The notes under the pieces are model-generated. The model made no database searches. It saw only the letters and a program-made list of their open reading frames with translations, and was not told where the DNA came from. From NCBI RefSeq assembly GCF_047663525.1, contig NC_092592.1:21752501-21816500 (forward strand): a stretch of 64,000 nt of DNA, in the 5' to 3' direction. Within the stretch, counting starts at the first letter, position 1, and each line of letters starts with the position of its first letter. Below are positions 50,393-62,200 of this stretch, piece after piece. Source of the DNA: Anas platyrhynchos (lineage: Eukaryota > Chordata > Aves > Anseriformes > Anatidae). Position numbers and translations under genes: made by a program.

Positions 50393-52705
50393 ATGGTAAG
50401 TCAGCAGCTTATATTCTCTCTCTCTATATGTTTGTGTGTTTATGTGTACATACAGTGGAAGTATTTTTCAAAACCACCTAGTTTTAAATAAAGCTTCCTG
50501 TTTCTTTTGTAGAAATTCTTGCTGGTCTTCTGCTTGATCCTTCTCTTCTCAGGGACTCTGTGTGATGCTCGCTGTTACTTTAGACCATCCAGCAAATACG
50601 GTAATGGCAAAAATACCTGACAACCCCGAAGCAGAGATTCAAAGCCTAATTATGTTAGAAATGTTGGAATAGTATAATGCATATTCTGTGTTGAAGAATG
50701 ATCCAAACAGCTACACATTCAGGTACCAACCCATCTGGAAACATCTCTGGACAGAGAGACACTATCTGATGGATAGCTGAAGTTCTTGCCTACATGGCAA
50801 AAACCATATACTTTCAAGCAGCACTGACTAATCTGAGTGGGTACCTGACACTAAAATCAAAGCAAAAAATATACAACTGATTTTTAAATTCAGTTTAGCA
50901 GAACAAGTTGAAGCCTAATAAAAGCTGTGGAGGGAGGAGGAAGGAGAAACTACAGTCTAGACTTGGATGTTGAGCATGAGAAAGGGCAGAAAGCTCCTAC
51001 CATAGCCATCAGCTAAAGCATTTCTCTAGCAGAATAGTGCTTCTTTTGTATGTGATTGCTACCACATTATAGTGACGTCATACACTCACACACTACAGAA
51101 GCAAAGACATTGTATGCTTTCTGCAGAGCATTGTGTCACATTCTTCCCTGGTGTGACTCTATGGAAATCAGTGCTTTGATTGCCAGTCCACAAACATAAG
51201 ACTGTGGATTATGTCTATTAATATAGACATATATAGACGTATAATTAATATAATTAATATTAATATATAATTAATATATATAATTCATATTAATATAGAC
51301 ATATATAGACATATATAACAGTACTGACATACTGACTATTATTTTCTGCTGTGTGCATGTAGGGTGCCTTTCAAACAGAAACCTTTACGTTTTTGGTGCG
51401 GTGTGGAAGACTGAAGATTGTTACCAATGCAGGTGTAAGATGAATGCAATGATTTGCTGCAGCTTGTAAGTTCCCCCAGATTATTTTTTGGGTTTACTTA
51501 TTTAGGAACTGGTTAAAATTTTCAGACTTGAAAAGACTCAATGACAGCATGTTCTGGAATTTCATACTCACTTCAACAAAATTCCTCTTTCCGTTTCTCA
51601 GTTAGCTCTAAATACGACCAAGCAGAATTATTCGCCAACCACACAGACTTTTTTGGGATATCATCCGGTCCTTCTTTTGATTCTGACACTGGGGTCATGG
51701 GCGTATGACAACTGGATGTATGAGTCTCTCTATCCTCATTTTTCTTCCTCCTTGTCTTCAGCAGCTTGTTTATAGATACCTAAACACATAACACAAATAC
51801 ATGTGGACTCCTGAAACTGTGCTCCAGACCAGTGCCTGCCTGCAAGCATTTAATCAGGCCAGTGCTGCTCCACACCCTTCCCTGTGCTGCTGAGCTCATC
51901 ATTCCTGCTTAGCACAACAGGACACACGTGCTCTGCTCTGATCATTTGGTTTCTAAATCTTCTTGTGTGTTCCCATCTCATAGATAGCAGGTGGCACATC
52001 AAGGACAGACATCTTCCTGAGTATAATAGGGTGGACTGCTTATGTCTCCAAAAGGCTAAAAAAACTTTTTGGGGTGAAGGATAGAGTCCCATACGGGGTC
52101 TATGAGGAAGGATACAACTTGAGGAACCTGTGGTGGGGAATATTTCTGGCTTTTCTCAGCCATAAGACAAGGTGAGGTACCTCATCTGGGAGGTATTCAT
52201 GCTAGGGTGATTCAGCACTCTTGAAATGGTTTGCTCTTCACAATAATGACAAAAAAGCCTTAGTTTGAAGGAGAAAGACAGAATTAATCCCCACTTCGTC
52301 TATATGCAAGAATTTATACCAATCCCTAACAGAATGACCAGTGAGAAATGCATTTGAAGACTTGAAGACACAAGTAAATCATTTCATCTGTGACCAGACA
52401 GGATCAGGGCTCTGTATTTCTCTTACTATAATTCTTACTGCTTACATTAATGGAGTCTACAAGACAAACCAAACCATAACGTATCTTCCCCAGATTGGCT
52501 GTGGTTCAATTAACACCCATATCTCAGTCCATACCCTAACTTCTGTTTTTTCTCTTTGCCTTTTTCAAATGACAGGGTTGTAATCCCCAAGAACTACGAC
52601 AGAGCAAACTGTGTTGGTCTGTTCCACAAGAAAAGCTGTTCAATCAAAGTAGTGAAGAAGACAAACCCTGACATAAGCTGCAAAGTCTACAATGGAGTTG
52701 GTTAA
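50393..52705 (+). CDS. Beta-microseminoprotein-like gene 3, 107 aa, four exons, strongly basic
   Basis: Exons are 50393-50395 (ATG, then donor GTAAGT), 50513-50600, 51363-51465 and 52576-52705. All boundaries are GT-AG and the phases match genes 1 and 2. Residues 1-20 are a signal peptide (FLLVFCLILLFSGTLCDA). The ten cysteines are kept (C22, 32, 50, 53, 55, 62, 63, 77, 86, 100), with GAVWKTEDCYQC in exon 3. Exon 4 is diverged: the TPVGYDKEKC motif of the paralogues reads IPKNYDRANC and the VVEKND segment reads VVKKTN. The first inter-cysteine segment is the shortest of the three. The mature chain has about 15 K/R and only 4 D/E. Intron 1 is short (117 bp), unlike about 2 kb in genes 1 and 2. 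It is predicted to be secreted, with unknown function; an antimicrobial role is only a suggestion from charge. Confidence 0.92.
51217..51315. repeat. AT-rich tract flanked by 22-bp direct repeats
   Basis: ATTAATATAGACATATATAG occurs at the left (from about 51218) and again at the right (from about 51289). Between them is a self-complementary run of TTAATATA/TATAATTAATAT units. It sits in intron 2 of MSMB-like gene 3, about 50 bp before exon 3. Confidence 0.8.
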
Positions 52706-52959
52706 GTCCATGTGATGTGTTTCTCCTCTTCTGCATGTCCCTGGAAGTTGAATATGTTTTGGATCTCTCATTTAGAGGAAATCATCAAAGCAACATGGTT
52801 TCAGAAGGAATGGGTTCACCTCATGCCTTTCCCAGTTCTAATTATGGCACGTCTGTCTGATTTCTGACACTAGGAGGTTTGTCTTATTATATAAACATTT
52901 GTAACAAAGCTTTACCATAGATAATTTTGTGACTTTATTCCTGTTGGGATCCAGAGTTA

Positions 52960-52965
52960 AATAAA
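52960..52965 (+). promoter_or_regulatory. Polyadenylation signal AATAAA of MSMB-like gene 3
   Basis: AATAAA lies 255 bp past the stop codon, consistent with the short 3' UTRs of the family. Confidence 0.65.
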
Positions 52966-55900
52966 TTTCCACATATACCATATTACTTCTTTTCCTTCCA
53001 AGTAGTTACTAAGTGGTCTTGTTGAAAACAGAAGAATTCACGGTATCTATAAAAACATGGTTGCAAAGCTAATTATTGATTTAGAAATCACCTAGCAATT
53101 AGAGTAACATATATTACACAAAGCTGCCAGACAAAAAGATTCATTATGCTATTACACCCATTGACATTTCTCCCGAGGACTTGTACACTAGAACAGGATA
53201 AAACAAAGCAGAAAACAGCCCTTTGAAAGCCTCCCCCAACCTGGTGCCTTCTGTAGGTCAATCCATTAGTGCAGATGTACAAGGGAACATATTTTTCAGG
53301 AGATAACTGGTGTATTACAAAAATGGCAAGCTCATTCCTGGGAGTCCAACCTATTGCAAAGAAATGCCATATAAATAGCTCCGTAGCCTTCCATACTGGG
53401 GTAGAATTTCCTGCAATAATCTTGCTTGGACCAAAGTCCAGTGACAAACAACCCTGTGAAAGCTGTTTGTATAGAAAACCCAGACTATAAAATATGTTTG
53501 GAGAGTAGACTTTAGGCGCTACACTGTGCGTGGTACAAAGTCCATGAGACAGGTTTATATAAAAATATCCTATAAAACATATTTATACAATATAAAAAGC
53601 AATTATAACAAGAGCACTGTACAACTTTAAAGGCCCAGATAAATAATTTGAGTGAGTTTATTTAACGGTGACATCATGGTTGTTCTCTTCATGTCCTTTC
53701 TTCTATCTTGCTGAAGTGTATTACAAAAGAAATATTTCAGCTGATAGAAACACCAACATATTTTTCATAACTATTGTGGTCTATTTTTAAGTGCAGTGCA
53801 CATACTAAGTAAAACAGCTTACCAGTTTTTAGAAGAAAATCCATCCATGGCTCCATCTACTACCAGAAAGTCATATAAGTGATTACCAGAAAGTCATTAA
53901 GGTGATTTGAGAAAGTAAGTAAAATGAGAAATACAATTGTACAATTGTAGCTCCTTAAATCTGTGGCCTTTGGGATTAACAACTCCTTCAGACAGTATCT
54001 CCCAGTGCCTTTTTGGGAATAAGGGAGCGGATATCATGGATCTGGCTATGCCCCTTCCAACCTCTAAGTAGCAGGACACTGGAGAGGCCCTCACTTTTCT
54101 ACTTGCTGAGTGTGGATAAGAGGATTTCACCCATCTGTGGGAATTTCTGAGTACTCTGCTCTTGCTTTGTAAGCAAGGAAGAAAAGGCCACGAACAAGTC
54201 AAAGCTAAACCCAAGTCCATCTGCCTGATATCCTGTTTCCTACAGCATCCATGAGGGCAGGACTTGGAAACATTGTGAGCCTAGTCTAGTCTCACAACTG
54301 ATGCCGAGGGAAACTTTGGGGAATTCATGACATCTCCCTGGGGAATATTCCTACTGGAAACTTAATTCCCAGCAAATCTCTATCAATCTGCTGCAGCAGA
54401 TATCTTTCGGGTGATCCAGTTTATGACCCAATAGTCCAATTGGAGATCTGGCTAGCAGTTATTTGAATAGGAATAACAACTTTCCTCTCAGAAGCCTGAA
54501 GACCTAGAAAAGACTGAAGACCCAATATCTACATATTTCAGTGCACTAGATCCCATTGAGCATATTGAAACATTGTTTCAGTTCCTCATTTTTGTTTTCT
54601 TTTTCAGCTCTCTTGAAAAATGTGTTTCTGTGAGTCTTCACAGCACCTCTATTTTTGCAAACAAAATCCCTATCACGAATGTCCATGTATAGCTCTGGGT
54701 TTTGAGAAGGATCCATGCTCAGATCTTTACCCTGACCAACCTTCACTGGGTGCCTTTTTCATCGTCAGGCATGGAGCCCACAGCCAGTGTGCTGCTGTCA
54801 TAGCCTAGCCCCAGATTTGTTGCCCATTGTCTCTTCTGTGCTAACAGTCTGGGGGAAATCAGGTTCACTAGCTCCCGCTGTTGAAGGAGGGGTATGAACA
54901 ACGTGAAGAAGGATGAAAATGATTAAAATATCAATTCTTCCTCAGAGAGAGAGAGAGATTCTGACAAAACTAAGCAACCAAGCAAAACCAAACTTCTTCA
55001 AAATTCCTACAAAGATGCAATGTAGACCTGTTAAGCTTAGCATACAGATGGACTATGGTGCATTTTTTCCATAATACTTTTGTCATCAAATAGCCCATCC
55101 TATTCTTTGTGGACACTGTTTGCTGCCTATTTACCAGTGCCAGAGAGAGCAGGACTACAGATGATGGACCACAATTAGATTTCCTAAACGTACTGTAGGA
55201 GAATTCACCTCTGACATTCCTGGCTCAGAAGAGAGAAAGGCAGAGCCTCAGGGCTCCATCCAAGAAGGCTGATATGGCTGGAAGCCTGACACAAGAATGT
55301 TGGAGGACACCCTCGAAGCATCCAAGGTGCAGTCATAGTCCCAGTGCTATGTCAATCCCCTTTTCTCCAGGGAAACAGTTTACTGTACCCAGTGAATGTT
55401 TCTTGGTAGAGACTTTGCTATCACCATAACCTCTTGCAGAAATGAGTTATCTGGCCATCACAAAGAGGACCACGTCCCATGCACCTCCCTTGAAACAGGT
55501 TGTCTCTGTGGAGTCCAACTGTCTTAAATAAAACAAAGCAAAGCAAAGCAAAACAAAACACCTATAGAGAAAAGAGTTTGGTTCCCAAGTGCCTTCCCAT
55601 AACAGGAGCACGTGCTGTGGACAGCAAATGGGCCCACGTGTTCTTATCGCTCTGTGGGTAGGAGGGCAGGCCTACGCCATGCCAGCCGCATTTTTACTCC
55701 ATTTCCTATCAACAGTAAACAGAGGTTGGTCCATTGGTTGCTAGAGTCAATGTAAACCGACTGATAGGAACAGAAACAGCCAGTCTGACCAGCCCGTGAC
55801 TTGCAGTAGCTGGACCTACCGCACTCCTGTGCAGCTTTGGAGCAGCAAGTATCCTGGATAAGAAGGAATTTCCATGCTTGGGCACCCTCTTACAAGTACT

Positions 55901-57328
55901 GCTTGTCAAAAAGCCTTAGCAGGCCAGGATCTGCGCAGACACTCTCCACAAATAACAGCTCAGTGGTCCCCATCGTATAGTACCAGATAGGACTCTAGAG
56001 CAGCCCCATTCACCTCACTAAAAATGGCCAGATCCTTGATACATCAGTTCATCCCAAAAATCTGTCAAGAGGAAAGACTCTGATGCCATAGGAAAATATC
56101 CATAGTCAGGTCATTTCCCAATCCGTGGGCTGCATAGGCCTGAGCAGCCTTTCAAGAAGTGTGCTGCAGCTGTTCTTCGTTGCCTGTAAGAAGAGAGCAG
56201 ATGTTAATTTGCTGGTTGGAGGCTCTGCCCAAAGGTCTGAACTGAGAGAATAAATGTGACACAGTGTGTCTTTAACTGCTTGGGAGGTGTGGAGTTACCA
56301 CTGGCAGACTACTTTCACAAGCTGAAGGGGACAGGAAGAACAGCACCATAAATCAAAATATTCCCCAGGAAAAGTACTGTCTGTTTCCTAGTGGTTTCCC
56401 TCCCCTTTCTTTAATGCTTTGAACAGCAGAGCAAATAAACATATGATAAATAAATTAAGGAAGGAACAGAAGTGAACAGGCCAGCTAAATAAATCATTTC
56501 TGCTTTTCTGGCTCCAGTAAGATAGGAAGCCTCAACTTCCTAAGGAGCTGGCAGGAGGCTGAGGATCTGCATGGGCTGCTGACTTCTCAGCTGGAAGCAC
56601 AGGCTTCATGTCCCCTTCCTAGGAAGATCAGAAAGGTCATCTCCTGCTGAGGGGCCTGGGTAAAAGGGAAATGCTGTTTAAAGCTAACTGGTAAATAAAG
56701 CTCCTGAAAAAGAAGCTGGGAAGAATAAGTAACACAAAATAAACAACCGAGGCATGCACTGAAGAAAGAGGCACTAAGGACCACACTCTGGCTGATATCA
56801 TTCATCACACAGGTTCTGGTTTTAAGCCTCTCAGCATCATAAGATACAAGAAATGCCAAAATATGCTAGAAAAACATCAAATATTTCTGTTTCTGCTTTA
56901 TTTCTTTAATGAAGAAAGATGTCAGCTAAGAGCTTAATAGATGGGCACATCTCCTCTAGTAGCTGATACTAGAAAAAAATGAATACAGTACAAATAAATG
57001 ACAATTTTCACAGTTAGTTTAGCTGATATGAGCTTGTAGTTATTTTTGATATTGAAATGTTTTATTTCTGTTGACATACTACATGCCTACAAATGAAAAT
57101 ACATATTTTCTACAACTACTTATCACACCTTTATAAGAGCCCCAGAACAGCAGTAGGTAGAGTAGACCTACCTTAGACTAGGTTAGTAGCTGACCATAGC
57201 TTAAAACACACTTAAAGACAAAAATTAGGTTGTTCTGGTATGGCCCTTGAAAATATTCTGTTTGTGTATTTTCTCAATGCAAGGTAAAAATTTGCAACTC
57301 TGATTTCTGACTTGGGTTTTCACAAGAA

Positions 57329-57390
57329 GGGGGGGGGGGGGAGAACAAAACAAACAAACAAAACAAGACAAAACAAACAAACAGAAACAA
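57329..57390. repeat. G13 run followed by AAAC-rich simple repeat
   Basis: Thirteen consecutive G (57329-57341) are followed by AACAAAACAAACAAACAAAA-type sequence. Confidence 0.85.
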
Positions 57391-59192
57391 TGAAAGCTAG
57401 TACTTTGGCAAATCCTTCTTTTCCTCCATTTCCAAATTTTTCAGTGCTCTCAGATTTCTGAGTTTTTTGCATGGGTAACAGTGCACATCTTCCCCTTCCA
57501 CAAGCTGGATATTTAAAGACTTGAAGCCTGGATCATTCTAAAATAAAATTTCAATTCTGGTCTTTGGTGGACTGGGGGCAGGGAGGCTGGGGTGGGGAGA
57601 GGGGAAAAAAATGATACTGTCAACTTTTTTCTATATGTATGAGGATAAACTGTCTTTGAAACCCATAGAAATCTTGCCTCAGGAAGGAGAACAGAGTGAG
57701 GATTATTCCTGTACTTCATCCCTCTCCTTCCACTCACGTACATGCTTGTGTGCAGCATGGGTCCACATAGTGTTTCACATCGTTTCAGCTCTTTCCTGGA
57801 GCTGCATTTCATCTCACGTATCTGTAGAATTTCTACATTTCTGGAACAGCAGAGGGAGCCAGAACTTTTAAGTCAGACCAACACCATGAAACGGGATTCA
57901 TTGGCTAAACTGAACAGAGGGAAGGGGGGGAGGGAGAGAACTACCATCCAAATTACCTACAGAAACAGCGAGTAGAGCGTCTCCTCTGGATTGCTAAAAC
58001 ACAGAAGATCTTGCTTTGCTGCTACAACAGTCCTCTCTTCTTCCAAGACAGAAATGGGCAGCAGCAGTCAGTTTCTCCATCAGTGAGAGGTAAGAGTTTC
58101 ATAAAGTATTTATTTCAGCATTGTAAGAGCTCAGATTTTTTTATCAATTTTGATTGTCAAAAATTGTTCAACTGTCACTTGAGTGGCTGACAGATGATGC
58201 CATCATTATTAATTCCCTTTGTGCTCAGATCTTGCTCTGTTTTAGAGGACATTTTCTGGTCAGAAATCAGTCAGTTAACTAAGAATTCACCTGAAAATTT
58301 AACCTAGGATGTGAGGCATGAACTGTATATCAGAAATTTTTACAGTAGAGTTGCTGAGTACTTATTACACTAATATAATTTAAATAAACAAGTTTTAGAA
58401 GAATGTGAGAATATGAATTAAAACCAGTTTTGACATGATTGTTCATTCATTTAACTATAAGGGTAAACAGGAAAGAATGAAAAGCATTCAATTAGCATTT
58501 GAATTTTAAAATTGAGCCATTGGAACTGACAGAGATGTAAAGTTTAAATTCAGCAGAAGCTGTGGATTCAGAGGCTTTGCCCAGACTGAATTCCTAAAAG
58601 CAAAAGATTCTTACATAGTCCAGTTCCACAAAAAGTTGTGGATTTCTTGATGGTTTTAAACCCATACAGAAACAAGGGCAGAAATATGAAGTGAACTTGA
58701 TCCAAAGTCCACTGGGATCAATGCGCTCTGAATTCAGTCACAAGGCAAGGAAAAACACTAATAAATACTTTGCTCTGTTTGCATATTTTTAAGCTCTTTC
58801 CCCAACTCTTGTCCACATCTCTTGTCAAGAGAGAGACTTGTCTCCTCCCCTAGACCTGTATAGCACCAAGCACAAAATGACCTATTCTCAATTAGTTTTT
58901 TCAACACCACCATAATAAACATTAATATCATTATTAATGGTAATAATTTAGCAAGGTTTATAAAAGTGAGGGAGGCCTTAATAAATACTTAACTTTATCA
59001 TTCAGCTTTGATTAAGGTTGTGCAAACAATTGTTTTTATCAGTCAGTGCCTGAACCAAAACATTAAAAGTATAATTTTGAAAGGAAAGAAGACATTTTCA
59101 AATGCAATTAAAAAAAAAAAAAAAGTTATTTTGGTATGAATGTTACTTTTGTTTCATTGGAAATAAAATTTTAATCAACTTGTGAACTTCTC

Positions 59193-59228
59193 CTTTATTT
59201 ATTTATTTATATATTTATTTATTTAAAT
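59193..59228. repeat. (TTTA)n microsatellite
   Basis: About eight imperfect TTTA units interrupted by TATA. Confidence 0.85.
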
Positions 59229-62200
59229 AAACTAAAGGACTTGAGCTTGGTACAGGATATGGTGATACCAAACCTGGTATTTAACCTAGTAGAGTCGGTG
59301 ATCCTCTGAGTTCTCTCTCCTCCATCCCATTCAGAAAACAAGCATTTGAATGGACATCTCTCAGCAACATGAAATGTTCATTTTCCATTGTTTTGTGATA
59401 TGTCTTACTGGTTTTAGAGTTCCTACCTACACTATAACTTTTTTTAAATTACCCTGCCATTATTCTGTGGATTTGAGTTCAGAGAGTATGGGAACACAAC
59501 TACCATGTGCCACCAAGCAGGTGACTATTTCTGACAGATTGATCCAGTCTTGTTTATCATGAAAGGTCCAACCCATGTACACTGGGACTTTTGCAAACTT
59601 TCAAGGTCAAAAAAGGAGATGGCAACTTCTTGGGAGATCTTTGAGGCTTGGGTGTGCTCCCTGACACCTTGCAGTGTGCCACAAAGACTTTCTGGTTATC
59701 ATTAATCCCAAGACTTTTGGAACAGAATTTAACAAAGATGAAGATTAATAAAATGTTCACCACTACATTTTATTATATCAAATCCCTTACAGACTTTACA
59801 TTGCTATGAACTTTCTGTACATACTCAGTGACAGGTTCCCTTTTCTAGTTAAGTGTTGCCTTCATGTGAGCCTATAACGAAATCTACCTGATTTTTAACC
59901 CCTCTCCAAGATATAAGGTTAAACAGGGCAATTCCATTTTACTGAGATAACACAACTGCAGACAAAAATGGGGTACCACTGTTAGTTACCACCATCTCCA
60001 TTAATATCTGCAATATGGATTTCAAAGTTCTGGTAAGCCTTTCCACTGCACATTTGTTTCTACTTTATAGGAGACAGTCCATAGCTACTTTATTCGAGAT
60101 AATATGCATAACTTTGTAAATAAGTAATACAACGACTTGGCTGTAAGAATCACTTCTCTCATGAAGACTTCTGGACTGAAAGCAGCAAATAGTGCTTGAG
60201 CTACTGATCAAGTTCTGAACTTGATAATTAATTCCTTCTGAGTACCAAATAATGACGCCAAACACTGCAAGTATATTTTTTTTCCTTCTGTCTATATCTA
60301 ATGTAGAAATCAATCCACTCTGTCCATCACAGCTATATGGAGACTGACTTTTGATTGCAGGGAGGGGCTGATGCTGATTAGCTTTGCAAGAAGGACCTAC
60401 TCCCAGTTAGCAACAGAACACAATGTTAGCAGTAGTGCCATGCTTCATCCTGCCTCCAGGAGAAGTTTTTATAGAGATTTAAATGGCATGTCTTCAAGTC
60501 CATGGGTCTTTCTAAAGGGCAGTCATGTATTAACTGCCTGGGATCACTTACTGTCTAGTAATCTCTCTTTAAAACCCACTGGGGAGTTCATTTTCTTCTC
60601 TGAGCCATTTCTGCAGAACTCCCATTCTTTTGATGATTTTTTCTTGGACATATAGGATATCCCTTTATGAGAAAACTTTCAAACTGAGTAATTATAGTTT
60701 TGTTGTTGTTGTTTTTTAATATAGCCTGAATTATATTTTTTACCTTTAGAGGGCTATGCTATTCAGTAAGGCAAATCCTTCATACCTTGGCTGCTCTATT
60801 TCCTTGCTTCCAACAGGATGATGAATGTTTGTAAAAGACAGAAATGGAGAATCTAACTTACAAAAAGATTAAATTGGAAAGTCCTTTTTCATTTTTTGCA
60901 TACAGTCAAGTTGCTGCAAACTTTTGTCATGCCCACCTTTCTGAGATGCCCCTCTTGCTGCATCAGTTAGAAAACCTTGCTTTTGGAGCATGTTAGCTGT
61001 TATAACTGACCTCTTTCCTGAAGTTCAAAGGCTCTGAATATATATATTCATTCATATTTATACCCTTCCTTCTTTAAAAAACAAACAAACAAAAAAACTA
61101 ACTCTTTCTCCAACTCCCTCTCCAAACTGATTTACGAGGTTTGTTACTCCTACAATCCAATTCAGTATTTCTTAGGTTCTGGAGAAAAAAATGTTGTCTT
61201 TGTAAATTTTTTTCCTGTATTTCAGTGGGTAATTGACAAACATTAAATACAGCAAGGGGAGCTAACACTCTTTTCCACGTGCATTGGTGATTTAGTTTAT
61301 TAGCTAACATTTGACTGAATTGTCTAAACAGAGTAGGTCTGTATTGATTATTACTAGCTCTTAATTTAGACCAAACCAAATGGCAATCAAGCATTTTGAG
61401 ATGACAAGCAATTTTGCAGCAACTGACTCTAAGAATCTGTCACTTAAGGATACTGTAACAGGACGCATAAGTCACCACAATACTTCTTTTTCCTGTTTTT
61501 CTATAAATGTTTTTTTACATCATGGTTGCCAGAACAAGAGATACAGAGAGCTCTGCATGTAGGTGATCTAGGCCCTGACTTTTCCAAATACACAAGGTTT
61601 GACAGGGAGTTTTAAGCCCTGCACATTGTACCAAAGATTTCCTTGAGACACTCAGGTCTCACCTCCCTGTGTCAGTCCCCTGGTCTGTGATAATGATAAG
61701 AGGGTGATGATTTCTTATATACCTGTGGGCAATACCATGAGAATGCATGACCAGGAAATATTTGCCAGTCACTTTGTGAGAGACACCACAGAACGCAAAA
61801 TACTAAAGAGGGAATTCCTAAGCCAACAAAATGCATTGCAGAGCCTTCAGAGACATGGGAGTGCCATCTGCAACAAATGCACAGCCACTCTCTCCTTGGT
61901 GTTCCTCTTGGGAATGTGCCCTTTAAAGCTGTGGGATCTCGCTTCCACTTTTCAGGTTGCTCCAATACTTCATTTCCTTGTTTAAACTTTATTAGTTCTC
62001 CTTACTGACCCCTCAGCGTGTCCAAAGCTGTCTGGCACCCTTGAGAGGGCTTTCTCTGTGGGGCACAGATGTTTATAATAACAGCACACATTTTTCAAGC
62101 AACATGAGAACCATGTATTTGTTGTCTGGGATACTGTAGCTAAGGATACTGGGCTGGGACTGTAGTAAAAGGCCCATGTGTTCGCTTACAGCACAGTCTG

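Noticed and set aside
54046-54090. A second CR1 fragment (CCCCTTCCAACC stretch)
   Set aside because: Only about a dozen bases resemble the CR1 3' end and the flanks do not continue the match.
58051-58093. ATG followed by a short frame and a GTAAGA donor as the first exon of a further gene
   Set aside because: The frame stops after ten codons, before the donor, and no downstream exon was found.
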